A stretch of DNA of 64,000 nt from G965267335 sp965267335 (GTDB lineage Bacteria; Bacteroidota; Bacteroidia; Cytophagales; JAAEPT01): assembly GCA_965267335.1 (NCBI GenBank), contig OZ253953.1, positions 3,844,001 to 3,908,000 of the forward strand. The letters run 5' to 3'. Positions within the stretch are counted from its first letter, which is position 1. Each line of letters starts with the position of its first letter. Positions 35,039 through 44,092 of this stretch are shown one piece after another. The notes under the pieces are model-generated. The model was not told the origin of the DNA. It saw nothing but the letters and a program-made list of their open reading frames with translations, and searched no databases. A program made the translations under genes and the position numbers.

Positions 35039-38000
35039 TCAAAGCTTTTCTACTCTAAAAACCATCCCCTCAAACTTCAATAAATATAAACCTGAAGGAA
35101 ACTCTGTTAAATTGACTTGCTCTCCATTCCCCTCTTTCAAATTACAACCACTTACCGTATATAGCACCCAATGAGTCTTTTTACTTAAATACAACAACCC
35201 TTCCGTGGGATTGGGATGAATAAATATGGATACATCATTCGATATTTGATTAATTGTTGTCAAGCAATCGTCAACTGGGATTCCAGTATTACCTCCTGAA
35301 CATACTCCACACTGATCTATACTGGCACTACCGTTAATTTGTCCGTTACAATCTGTACAAGTAGAATTAGGGTCAACTCCTGTAGTACCTCCTGAGCATA
35401 CTCCACATTGATCTATACTGGCACTACCGTTGATTTGTCCGTTACAATCTGTACAAGTAGAATTGGGATCAACTCCTGTCGTACCTCCTGAACATACTCC
35501 ACACTGATCTATACTGGCACTACCATTAATTTGTCCGTTACAATCCGTGCAAGTAGAATTGGGATCAACTCCTGTAGCACCTCCTGAACATACTCCACAC
35601 TGATCTATACTGGCACTACCGTTGATTTGTCCGTTACAATCTGTACAAGTAGAATTGGGATCAACTCCTGTAGCACCTCCTGAACATACTCCACACTGAT
35701 CTATACTGGCCGCTCCCCCCAGATCACCATTGCAATCACTCGTACAGGTTCCGCTGGTAAGATTTTGACTTTCCCAGTACCAGTAATCAAGGTTCGGCAA
35801 GCCATCTGGTGTAGAAGAAACTAATTCAAAAACATTTAACCCTTGGTCTAAATTCACAATAACGGATTCAGAAATCCAATCGCCCCATTGTGTTCCAGGA
35901 TTGAAATCAAGTATATCTTGAGTTGATTCGTTGATCAAAATGCTTGCCGAACGGGAATCAGAAGCTCCATTGGCATACTGAAAAGACAACTCATAAGGCC
36001 CTGCAATAGATGCATTGATTGTCCAGATCACTGAAGAATTAGACTGATTTATACCATTGACATAACCGATTCCACTAAAACCGATATGCTCACTTTCAAT
36101 CACACCATCATAGTCACAAGCACTTTCAGCTTCCAATTTAGTACATGGCTGATTAGCTGTATTACCACCAACACATCGTCCGCAATTGTCGATGTAGGCC
36201 GTTCCATCAATCGTACCATTACAATCCATTACGATTTCAACAGATTCCAATGTAAATCGTTGATTTTCCTGCCCATTTCTGGTCCACCAAAGAATAGATT
36301 CACCAGGGGCACTGGAGTTACCAGAAACATCAGCTACCAAATCCAAATTATTTATATCAACCAAATGCACCCAACCATCAACACCCTCAAGTCTAAAAAC
36401 TGTGGGAGTTTCTCCCAGAGAAAGTTGATCTCCCTGTAACCCGGTACCGGCATTGAGATAGACTTCATTCTCTAAATTATACAGTGTGAAACCGCCAGTA
36501 ACATTTTCGATATACCAAACTTGGCTAAAGTGATCGTTACAGGTTTCCTGAGTCACAACTACGGAACCATTAACGCACATATTAGAATGAGCTGGATGTA
36601 GTTTATAATAACCATTATCAATCTGAACACAAGGATATCGATTGGTGCTACCACCCACACACGTATTACATTGATCCTGATAAGCAGTTCCATTTATGAC
36701 TCCATAACAGTCGGTAACAGGACTACCATCATCCGGCAATAACACAATATTCGGACTTGGTGGATTACCCATATCTTCACCTATATAAAAACTTGGGTGT
36801 GGTGGTTGGTTATAACCAACATTCTGCCAGGCCACTGCACAGCGATACTGAGGGTCATGCATTAGGGTGTAGAGCCTATGATTGGTCAGGTAGGTGCTGG
36901 TAAATATTCTCAGGGCATCGTTGCTGTTCCTTCTATACACAAGTTCTTCTCTCCAATCACCGAATAAATCAGCCTGCAGATTAGGATTAGCCTTTGAACC
37001 ATTTATTTCGCTTACATCTTGGTGATATATTGTGAAGATTCTGTTGTTCCCCCCGTTGCCATTATTGGCAGCAGGATTCCATTTATCAAGTTTGGTTCCA
37101 TCGAGTAACTCTCTGGTCAAATCATCATCCCACCATATAGTAAAATTTATCCCAGATGGTATATTCCCAATTTGATTGCCCTTACTGTCATATAAACCAT
37201 GACCTCCTGAAGCCCAGGATTCCGCTCCTGGATGATTTGGGTCTATATTGGCGCATACCCCTCTTCCGAAATCTCCATTAGCAAACTTTTGCCAAAGTAC
37301 CTGACCCGTATTCGCATCCCTCATAACTACAGATGGCCTTTGGTCAGAGGGGTTGCTACTTGCATACTCGACCGGCATAAATATTTCCTGTCCAGGATTA
37401 TCTAAATCAAAATCAGATACATGTAATGCATCACCATGTCCCCAGGTAGAGGCATGATGACCTGACCCATCATCATCAATTACAATAGCTCCATATATCA
37501 ATTCATCCTTGCCATCATTATCGACATCCGCTATACTTACCTGATGGTTGCCTTTACCAGCATAGTGGCCGTAGCCATTATTAGTATCAAACACCCATCT
37601 TTCCACTAAATTACCGTTGACAAAATCCCATGCTGCGCAGACTGTTCTAGTATAGTATCCACGACACATGATTAAGCTAGGGTGCACCCCATCCAGATAT
37701 CCGACTCCTGCTAAGAATCGATCCACTCGATTTCCATAATTATCTCCCCAACTACTCACATTACCACGTGCAGGTACATATGGCACTGTGGACCTCTCAG
37801 CCCCGGTCAGCCCATCAAAAACTGTCAAGTACTCAGGCCCAGCCAATACATAACCTCCGCTATTCGTATAATCTGCATTTGGATCATCGTTATTTAATAA
37901 GACATAATTCCCTTCTCCGTCTATAGTCCCCGGTGCCGTTTTACAAGCCAATTCAGCCATTCCATCACCCTCAAAGTCATAAACAATGAATTGGGTATAA

Positions 38001-38611
38001 TGGGCCCCCGATCTGATATTTTGTCCAAGATTAATTCTCCAAAGCTGCGTACCATCAAGTTTATAGGCGTCCAACAGCGTAGGACCGGTATAACCCGATT
38101 GGGAATTGTCTTTTGCATTGGATGGATACCATTTTACAATAATTTCGTATTCACCATCGCCATCTAAGTCAGCGGTACTGCAGTCATTAGGCTCATAAGT
38201 ATAGCTTGATCCGTGAAAAGATCCTGCGGGAGGACGATTGAGAGGTAAATCCAGATAGGCATTGCTCCAAACAGAAGCTTCCTTGGATATTTGCTGCTGA
38301 ACTCCATCAATGAATGGTAGTATCGTATAAATATCTTCTACCGAACCATCAGAGTCCATATAATTGGTGGAATTGGTGACCGGATTTGAAGTTATTTGTT
38401 GCCCGTTTCTGTTTATATGGAAGGAGATTGATGAAGGATCGGTGCCGAATAGTCGCCAGCCTAAATAGACACCCTCACCTGGCCGATTAATAGCGATCAG
38501 ACCTCGATCCAGTCGCTCCATATGCTTTTGTGAGAATGTTAAATATTGACCTAAAGTGAAAATGAACAGCAAAAGAATTGTTTTGCTTCCCAAGTAATTC
38601 AGTCTTTTCAT
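35039..38611 (-). CDS. Rhamnogalacturonan lyase (PL11) with ricin-B-like and CBM35 domains, Cys repeats and T9SS sorting domain
   Basis: 1190 residues. Signal peptide 1-28; PL11 eight-bladed propeller about 29-620 (MERLDRGLIAIN, YLGWRLFGTDP, calcium loops such as DLDGDGEYEIIVKW and DVDNDGKDELIYG, FNQ-like YNQPPHPSFYIG at the end), as in YesW/YesX-type enzymes. Then one Cys repeat, a ricin-B-like module about 665-795 (YYKLHPAHSNMCVNG, NQRFTLE), one Cys repeat, a CBM35 about 830-955 and five tandem Cys repeats; the type A sorting domain is about 1118-1190. It should cleave the rhamnogalacturonan I backbone, complementing the PL1 enzyme. A sigma-2 type promoter at 38676-38703 matches those of the PL1 and sigma-2 genes. 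Confidence 0.9.
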   Translation of the reverse strand: MKRLNYLGSKTILLLFIFTLGQYLTFSQKHMERLDRGLIAINRPGEGVYLGWRLFGTDPSSISFHINRNGQQITSNPVTNSTNYMDSDGSVEDIYTILPFIDGVQQQISKEASVWSNAYLDLPLNRPPAGSFHGSSYTYEPNDCSTADLDGDGEYEIIVKWYPSNAKDNSQSGYTGPTLLDAYKLDGTQLWRINLGQNIRSGAHYTQFIVYDFEGDGMAELACKTAPGTIDGEGNYVLLNNDDPNADYTNSGGYVLAGPEYLTVFDGLTGAERSTVPYVPARGNVSSWGDNYGNRVDRFLAGVGYLDGVHPSLIMCRGYYTRTVCAAWDFVNGNLVERWVFDTNNGYGHYAGKGNHQVSIADVDNDGKDELIYGAIVIDDDGSGHHASTWGHGDALHVSDFDLDNPGQEIFMPVEYASSNPSDQRPSVVMRDANTGQVLWQKFANGDFGRGVCANIDPNHPGAESWASGGHGLYDSKGNQIGNIPSGINFTIWWDDDLTRELLDGTKLDKWNPAANNGNGGNNRIFTIYHQDVSEINGSKANPNLQADLFGDWREELVYRRNSNDALRIFTSTYLTNHRLYTLMHDPQYRCAVAWQNVGYNQPPHPSFYIGEDMGNPPSPNIVLLPDDGSPVTDCYGVINGTAYQDQCNTCVGGSTNRYPCVQIDNGYYKLHPAHSNMCVNGSVVVTQETCNDHFSQVWYIENVTGGFTLYNLENEVYLNAGTGLQGDQLSLGETPTVFRLEGVDGWVHLVDINNLDLVADVSGNSSAPGESILWWTRNGQENQRFTLESVEIVMDCNGTIDGTAYIDNCGRCVGGNTANQPCTKLEAESACDYDGVIESEHIGFSGIGYVNGINQSNSSVIWTINASIAGPYELSFQYANGASDSRSASILINESTQDILDFNPGTQWGDWISESVIVNLDQGLNVFELVSSTPDGLPNLDYWYWESQNLTSGTCTSDCNGDLGGAASIDQCGVCSGGATGVDPNSTCTDCNGQINGSASIDQCGVCSGGATGVDPNSTCTDCNGQINGSASIDQCGVCSGGTTGVDPNSTCTDCNGQINGSASIDQCGVCSGGTTGVDPNSTCTDCNGQINGSASIDQCGVCSGGNTGIPVDDCLTTINQISNDVSIFIHPNPTEGLLYLSKKTHWVLYTVSGCNLKEGNGEQVNLTEFPSGLYLLKFEGMVFRVEKL
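35264..35737 (-). repeat. Five tandem 96-bp coding Cys repeats
   Basis: Units of 32 codons, DCNGQINGSASIDQC then GVCSGGTTGVDPNSTCT; units 2-5 are almost identical in DNA. Two single diverged units flank the ricin-B-like module (about 36625-36720 and 36140-36230). Confidence 0.95.
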
Positions 38612-38675
38612 TTGTCTTTTTCTTTGGTTAGTAAGGTGAGCATACCAAGGATAGGCTTATGCTCTGACTATAATG

Positions 38676-38703
38676 AAGACGGATCACAAATAGATTAGTA
38701 AAC
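38676..38703 (-). promoter_or_regulatory. Sigma-2 type promoter of the PL11 gene
   Basis: Minus strand: GTTTAC at 38703-38698, 15 bases, CCGTCTT at 38682-38676. The spacer sequence differs from the other two sigma-2 sites, so the conserved hexamer and heptamer stand out from unconserved DNA. Confidence 0.82.
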
Positions 38704-38777
38704 AGAAAATCATGAAAAACAGGGGCATAATAATCTGCCCCTGTCATCGTGTGTAAGGTTACTGAACCTAATATAAA

Positions 38778-41700
38778 CTATAGTTTTTCAACCCTTATAA
38801 CCTGTTGATTTAGATAAAGAAAGTAAATACCGGCAGGTAGTTCCATCATATCAATTTGACTTCCGGTTCCAATTAGAAGAATTTGACCTGATACATTAAA
38901 AAGTTTCCAATCAAATTCCCTGTTAAGGTTGATTCTACCCTCCGTTGGGTTCGGATGAATGGTAACTTCAGTCACTTGAGCATTGGCGACCGAAGTAACA
39001 CATTCATCTATATCCGTGGTAGGAGTTAGGCCTGTATTACCACCTGAGCAATTTCCACACACATCTATGTTCGCATCCCCATTGATATCACCATTGCAAT
39101 CCATACACGACTCATTGGGTGTAACTCCAGTATTCCCTCCTGAACATACACCACATTGATCAATCGAAGCGGTACCCCCAAAGTCACCGTTACAATCCTG
39201 GTCACAAGCTACCTCTCCGGTATTGCCACCCACACATTGATTACACCCATCTATAAAGGCTGTTCCATTGATATCACCATTGCAGTCTAGACAGGTTGAA
39301 TTTGTCGTTATACCAGTGTTTCCCCCGGAGCAAACACCACACTGATCAATTGATGCCGCACCTCCCCAGTCACCATTACAATCCTGACTACAAGCAGTAT
39401 TTCCGGTGTTGCCTTCTACACAGGTTCCGCAGTTATCCAGGTATGCACTGCCTCCCCAGTCTCCGTTACAGTCTTGCGTACACGCTACATTGCCCGTATT
39501 ACCAGCCACACATGTACCACAGTTGTCGTAATAGGCTGTACCTCCCCAATCACCATTACAATCCTGACTACAAGCAGTATTTCCAGTGTTGCCTTCTACA
39601 CAGGTTCCACAGTTATCCAAGTATGCACTGCCTCCCCATTCTCCGTTACAGTCTTGCGTACACGCTACATTGCCCGTATTACCAGCCACACATGTACCAC
39701 AGTTGTCGTAATAGGCTGTACCTCCCCAATCACCATTACAATCCTGACTACAAGCAGTATTTCCGGTATTACCTTCTACACAGGTTCCGCAGTTATCCAG
39801 GTATGCACTGCCTCCCCAATCACCATGACAGTCTTGCGTACAAGCAGTATTTCCAGTATTGCCCTCTACACAGGTTCCACAATTATCCAGATATGCACTG
39901 CCTCCCCAGTCTCCGTTACAATCTTGTGTACATGCCACATTGCCTGTATTACCAGCCACACATGTACCACAGTTGTCGTAATCGGCAGTACCACCCCAAT
40001 CACCATTACAATCCTGACTACAAGCAGTATTTCCAGTGTTGCCCTCTACACAGGTTCCGCAGTTATCCAGATATGCACTACCTCCCCAGTCTCCGTTACA
40101 ATCTTGCGTACACGCCACATTGCCTGTATTACCAGCCACACATATGCCGCAGTTGTCCAGGTAAGCTGATCCACCTGGATCTCTATTACAATCAACAACA
40201 ACCGGAGTAAATGCCACATAATTCAGGTTCATATAATCCGAATCAAACACTACACGCATAATCTTTTGTCCAGATGTCAGGGAAACATTGTTAATTGTAA
40301 CTGTTTGCCATACCTGCCAGCCACCGGTATTCGGGACATCAATAGTTCCTGTAATGTCAACACCATCCATTTCTATATGAAGCTGACCATTATCCCCATC
40401 ACGGGCAACACGCACATCAATATCATAATCTCCGGCAGTGTTCACGTTAACCGTATACTCCAGCCATTCCCCGTTTATAATATAGCCTACATTATATCCT
40501 CCTCCCACATCGGTTGTACTCTCAATATCAACTCCGTCCCCGCTTCGGTAGGTCGCACCCCCTTCATTAATGGCATCTGAATCATTATAAGCCACTCCTT
40601 GTCCACCCACATCATAATCTTCTGCTTGGATCGTCCCCGGAATCTGATGAATGTTACCATCATAAGGCCCCTGTGGTATCGTAACTGTAATCGAACGCGA
40701 TGCCGATGTGGTCATCAGACCATCATTATCTGTAGCAACGGCAGTGATCACATAAGTACCTGCATTGGTTGCGTTCCAGGAAATACTATAGGGTGACGAA
40801 TTATCAGTTCCCACAGAATTTCCATCCACAAAAAACTCTACCGCGGTAACACTACCATCAGCATCAGAAGCAGTTGCAGAAATAGTAATGTTTAGCGGAG
40901 CTTCATAAGTCGACCCATTAGCCGGAGCAGTTAAACTTACTGTAGGTGGAATTCCTGCATTGCAAACATCTGGCTGTGCTTCCATGTAGGATTTTAGCCA
41001 GGTCATTGCCATCCTTTCCGATCCATCCGAGTTTAATAACCCTGTATAATCGAACCAGTTCAGACCTTCCACATATCCCCAAATTGTAACGCAGGCAACT
41101 GCAGGGTGCTCATAAAAGGCTGGAAAAATAGTAGCATAGCGATCCCTTTGCTGTTGCTCATTTCCATTATCTCCTCTGATATCTAACTCTGTAACATGGA
41201 TTGGCAAACCAGCCGTTGCCAACAAATCAAGTCCGTTTGTAATCTGTGATCCGGTCATGTTATCAACGCTAAAGGCATGACATTGAATACCTACCGCATC
41301 TATCAATCCTCTGTCTTTGAGAATATTAACTATTTCCAGATGTCCATTAATATTCGAAGTGCTGTTTATGATATTGTAATCATTCAAAAGAAGTATCGCA
41401 TCGGGAAAGTACTCCCTCGCTTTCGCAAACGAGTAGATAATATAATCCCACCCTGTTCCATAAGGACCGTATTCAGGGTGCTGTGATAAGTACGGATTAC
41501 TAGCCCCATTATTGAACCCACCTAACGCATCCCTGAAATCCACATCAGGCGCATGGCCCGGTAAGGATTCGTTTACTACGTCAATTATTGCTGTATTTGG
41601 GTACCTCTGTGCAAATAATGAATACCACTCTTCCACCTCTTCACGTTGCTCCTGCTGAGACAAACCGGCTATCCAATCTGGTTGTTGTGATCCCCAAACA

Positions 41701-43952
41701 AATACATGTTGCTTAAATGGAAGTCCATTCGCTTCACAATAGTTGTACATTTGATCGAGATCACCCCAGTTATATTGATCACGGTTTGGTTCTGCCACCC
41801 CCCATTTCCCTGCATTCTCGGGAGAAACCTGATTCCAATAGTTGCCCCAGTCTGATCGAATCACAGGTCCATTCCAACTGCTTGGCATAATATTACCGAC
41901 AAATTTCGCCTTACAAGCTGCGAGTCCTTGATCTCCTCCGGGGTACGCCCAGATGATATGGTTACCACAATCACCTTCGGCAACACCACAACCACAACTT
42001 CCAGAGGCAATCTTATTAGGGTCATTTGGACACTCATCCAAGCAATCATTGGTACCGTCATTGTCACTATCCAAATCACAATCCTGTAGATCAAACTCAA
42101 TATATCCGTTACAATGCATCAATTCACTATGACTACCACCCCCACATGAACCATTTGCATAATAAGCGGTATTGACAGCCTGATCTTCAGCCTGATACAC
42201 CACCCCATCTACTTCGAGGTAATCAACCTGTACATCCAGACCAGTTGCATCATTGGTAAAGTTCAATCTGAATAGCCCTGTTGAAGGACCATTGTACGTG
42301 AAGGTCTGATAGCTAGTCCCCATTGTCCAGGTTTCAACAACATTTCCATCAATTTCTAACTCCAAAATCTCCGTACCATCTGTTCCGGTTGCTCGCACTA
42401 CAATATTTCCTAATACCGTAACATTTACTCCTGATGAAGTCGTACTGTTACCATCATTGTCTGTAGCTGCAGCCGTTATAACATAATTGCCAACATCAAC
42501 TCCGGTCCAGTTATATGCATAAGGGGCTGTATTATCACTTCCGATTAAATTTCCATTGGCATAAAACTGAACATTTGAAATCGTACCGTCAGGATCTGAA
42601 GCATTTGCTTGGATTGTAATATTGCCCGTAGAGTTAAATGAAGCTCCAGTAGTTGGCGATGTTATAGAAACAGTTGGGAATCCGGCCGCAGTAGCATCTT
42701 CTCCAACAAATGTGGTAATACTATTTCCATCCAGCGACAAAGTAACTGTACTTCCTGATACATTGATAGTACCATCATCGCTTACATTTTTTGAATCGGA
42801 TGTTGTGTATTTATCAAATTGAAAAATGTTTCCACCTTGAATCGTCACCTGAATATTTTGAGCACCTCCGTTCCTATTGACGGCCACGATAGCCAATTTG
42901 CCATCAGTGTTTTTATAGGCAGTCAAAAAAACATTACCTGTCGGCTGAGCATTAATACTAACTCTTTTTGCACCTGGTCGAATGAATTTTGAGAACTGAG
43001 CCATAACCCATCCTCGCTTTGTAACGGTTCCGGCCGCAGCAACATTTGCGTTACCGTGTCCTCCTTCGCCATCATGAATAAGGGCATAATACCTTCTTAG
43101 TGGCCACCATACATACGTTTGAAATTGACCTATAGCCATAGCATTGTGCATATGTTCGGCCATATCCATAGCTAATCCCCAGAGGTTTGCATCATTTTGG
43201 CTATCGGTATAGACTTCAGTCATCCATAGCTCTTTGCCGTTTCCGTTTTGTTCGAATAGTGGATAAGGAAATTGAGAAAGCTGAGTTCCATATAAATGAG
43301 TTCCGAATATATCCACTTTTGAAAGTGCATCGGCATCGTTCAGTATTGGGTCATATACATCCTTTCTATATTGGAAAGACTCTGGGGTCATCAAGCGACA
43401 GTTGATTTGATCTGCGTAACCTTTGATAAAATCTACCGATTCCTGAGGTGTCCATTCGGTCCAGTCATGTGCGTAATCAGGCTCATTTTGAGTTGAGATT
43501 GCATAAAAATCCACCCCATTATTGCTCATATATGTTACATAATCGTTGAGATGTTGGGCATAAGCCCCAAAAGAAGCTGTATTGATCCTTTTTTGTCCGG
43601 TACCATCGGTATAGGTCATGCTTGCCGGAGGATTCCAGGGTGATGCAAAAACAATGGCACCCAGTTGAACCGCTCGTTGGGCAGTTTGTATACCCTGTGA
43701 CCATTGATTCGGATTATCGGAAACATAAGTTCTTAGTACTGTAAGTCCAATTTGACCATCTCCATTCCCAAAACAAAGATCTCGTTCCTGTGAATTGAGA
43801 TCTGAATACCATATTGGATGGTTGATCCCTCCAAATCCTTTTATTTCCTGATATTCTGTATTGAGATCAAGAATGGCTGTTTGAGCAAACAATTGATTCA
43901 GGTTTATTAGAGCTATAAGCAGAATCAACTGAAACGAGTATAACTTTTTCAT
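38778..43952 (-). CDS. Glucuronoxylanase/xylanase: GH30, CBM60, GH10, CBM6, 13 Cys repeats, T9SS sorting domain
   Basis: 1724 residues. Signal peptide 1-23; GH30 (subfamily 8-like) about 25-420 with acid/base Glu in STQNEPDY, nucleophile Glu in LWMTEVYTD and the Arg of WWPLRRYYALI that in GH30_8 enzymes recognises glucuronic acid; Big_7 about 420-510; CBM60 about 512-620; TSP3-like segment; GH10 about 679-994 (DVVNES, HVTELDIRG); Big_7 995-1087; CBM6 1097-1249; 13 Cys repeats; type A sorting domain 1654-1724. The GH30 part should cut xylan where methylglucuronic acid is attached and the GH10 part elsewhere, so the two complement each other. CBM60-TSP3-GH10 is very like the same module in the gene at 17019. 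A sigma-3 type promoter is at 44050-44076; AAACCTTACCAA directly precedes the ATG. Confidence 0.92.
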   Translation of the reverse strand: MKKLYSFQLILLIALINLNQLFAQTAILDLNTEYQEIKGFGGINHPIWYSDLNSQERDLCFGNGDGQIGLTVLRTYVSDNPNQWSQGIQTAQRAVQLGAIVFASPWNPPASMTYTDGTGQKRINTASFGAYAQHLNDYVTYMSNNGVDFYAISTQNEPDYAHDWTEWTPQESVDFIKGYADQINCRLMTPESFQYRKDVYDPILNDADALSKVDIFGTHLYGTQLSQFPYPLFEQNGNGKELWMTEVYTDSQNDANLWGLAMDMAEHMHNAMAIGQFQTYVWWPLRRYYALIHDGEGGHGNANVAAAGTVTKRGWVMAQFSKFIRPGAKRVSINAQPTGNVFLTAYKNTDGKLAIVAVNRNGGAQNIQVTIQGGNIFQFDKYTTSDSKNVSDDGTINVSGSTVTLSLDGNSITTFVGEDATAAGFPTVSITSPTTGASFNSTGNITIQANASDPDGTISNVQFYANGNLIGSDNTAPYAYNWTGVDVGNYVITAAATDNDGNSTTSSGVNVTVLGNIVVRATGTDGTEILELEIDGNVVETWTMGTSYQTFTYNGPSTGLFRLNFTNDATGLDVQVDYLEVDGVVYQAEDQAVNTAYYANGSCGGGSHSELMHCNGYIEFDLQDCDLDSDNDGTNDCLDECPNDPNKIASGSCGCGVAEGDCGNHIIWAYPGGDQGLAACKAKFVGNIMPSSWNGPVIRSDWGNYWNQVSPENAGKWGVAEPNRDQYNWGDLDQMYNYCEANGLPFKQHVFVWGSQQPDWIAGLSQQEQREEVEEWYSLFAQRYPNTAIIDVVNESLPGHAPDVDFRDALGGFNNGASNPYLSQHPEYGPYGTGWDYIIYSFAKAREYFPDAILLLNDYNIINSTSNINGHLEIVNILKDRGLIDAVGIQCHAFSVDNMTGSQITNGLDLLATAGLPIHVTELDIRGDNGNEQQQRDRYATIFPAFYEHPAVACVTIWGYVEGLNWFDYTGLLNSDGSERMAMTWLKSYMEAQPDVCNAGIPPTVSLTAPANGSTYEAPLNITISATASDADGSVTAVEFFVDGNSVGTDNSSPYSISWNATNAGTYVITAVATDNDGLMTTSASRSITVTIPQGPYDGNIHQIPGTIQAEDYDVGGQGVAYNDSDAINEGGATYRSGDGVDIESTTDVGGGYNVGYIINGEWLEYTVNVNTAGDYDIDVRVARDGDNGQLHIEMDGVDITGTIDVPNTGGWQVWQTVTINNVSLTSGQKIMRVVFDSDYMNLNYVAFTPVVVDCNRDPGGSAYLDNCGICVAGNTGNVACTQDCNGDWGGSAYLDNCGTCVEGNTGNTACSQDCNGDWGGTADYDNCGTCVAGNTGNVACTQDCNGDWGGSAYLDNCGTCVEGNTGNTACTQDCHGDWGGSAYLDNCGTCVEGNTGNTACSQDCNGDWGGTAYYDNCGTCVAGNTGNVACTQDCNGEWGGSAYLDNCGTCVEGNTGNTACSQDCNGDWGGTAYYDNCGTCVAGNTGNVACTQDCNGDWGGSAYLDNCGTCVEGNTGNTACSQDCNGDWGGAASIDQCGVCSGGNTGITTNSTCLDCNGDINGTAFIDGCNQCVGGNTGEVACDQDCNGDFGGTASIDQCGVCSGGNTGVTPNESCMDCNGDINGDANIDVCGNCSGGNTGLTPTTDIDECVTSVANAQVTEVTIHPNPTEGRINLNREFDWKLFNVSGQILLIGTGSQIDMMELPAGIYFLYLNQQVIRVEKL
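38938..39304 (-). repeat. 367-base near-identical segment shared with 26470-26836
   Basis: Partner copy of the segment in the PL1 gene; four mismatches by eye. Beyond it the sorting domains of the two proteins are clearly different (ending RITRL versus RVEKL). Confidence 0.9.
39000..40193 (-). repeat. Thirteen tandem coding Cys repeats with 180-bp higher-order period
   Basis: Mostly 30-codon units that alternate GGSAYLDNC/CVEGNTGNTAC and GGTAYYDNC/CVAGNTGNVAC, giving a 180-bp super-unit. DNA at about 39460-39584 and 39640-39764 is identical, showing very recent duplication. The last four units are the types shared with the PL1 gene. Confidence 0.95.
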
Positions 43953-44049
43953 TTGGTAAGGTTTATTTGTTTGTAATTCACCTTGTCACCCAAATTTTGT
44001 AAGGTTGGAATCAGGGTAACAAGAATCTTTGGTAATAAGGTTTTGCACT

Positions 44050-44076
44050 TAACAACTTCAAAACAGAAAAGTAAAC
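44050..44076 (-). promoter_or_regulatory. Sigma-3 type promoter of the GH30-GH10 gene
   Basis: Minus strand: GTTTAC at 44076-44071, then TTTT and a total of 15 bases, then TTGTTA at 44055-44050. Leader about 90 bases. The site overlaps the space before the PorP-like gene, whose stop is at 44093. Confidence 0.75.
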
Positions 44077-44092
44077 AGGAAAATGAAAAAAG

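Noticed and set aside
39000..40193. Tandem repeats considered as a CRISPR array
   Set aside because: Units of 90-99 bases run head to tail without unique spacers and keep an open coding frame; no cas genes are near.
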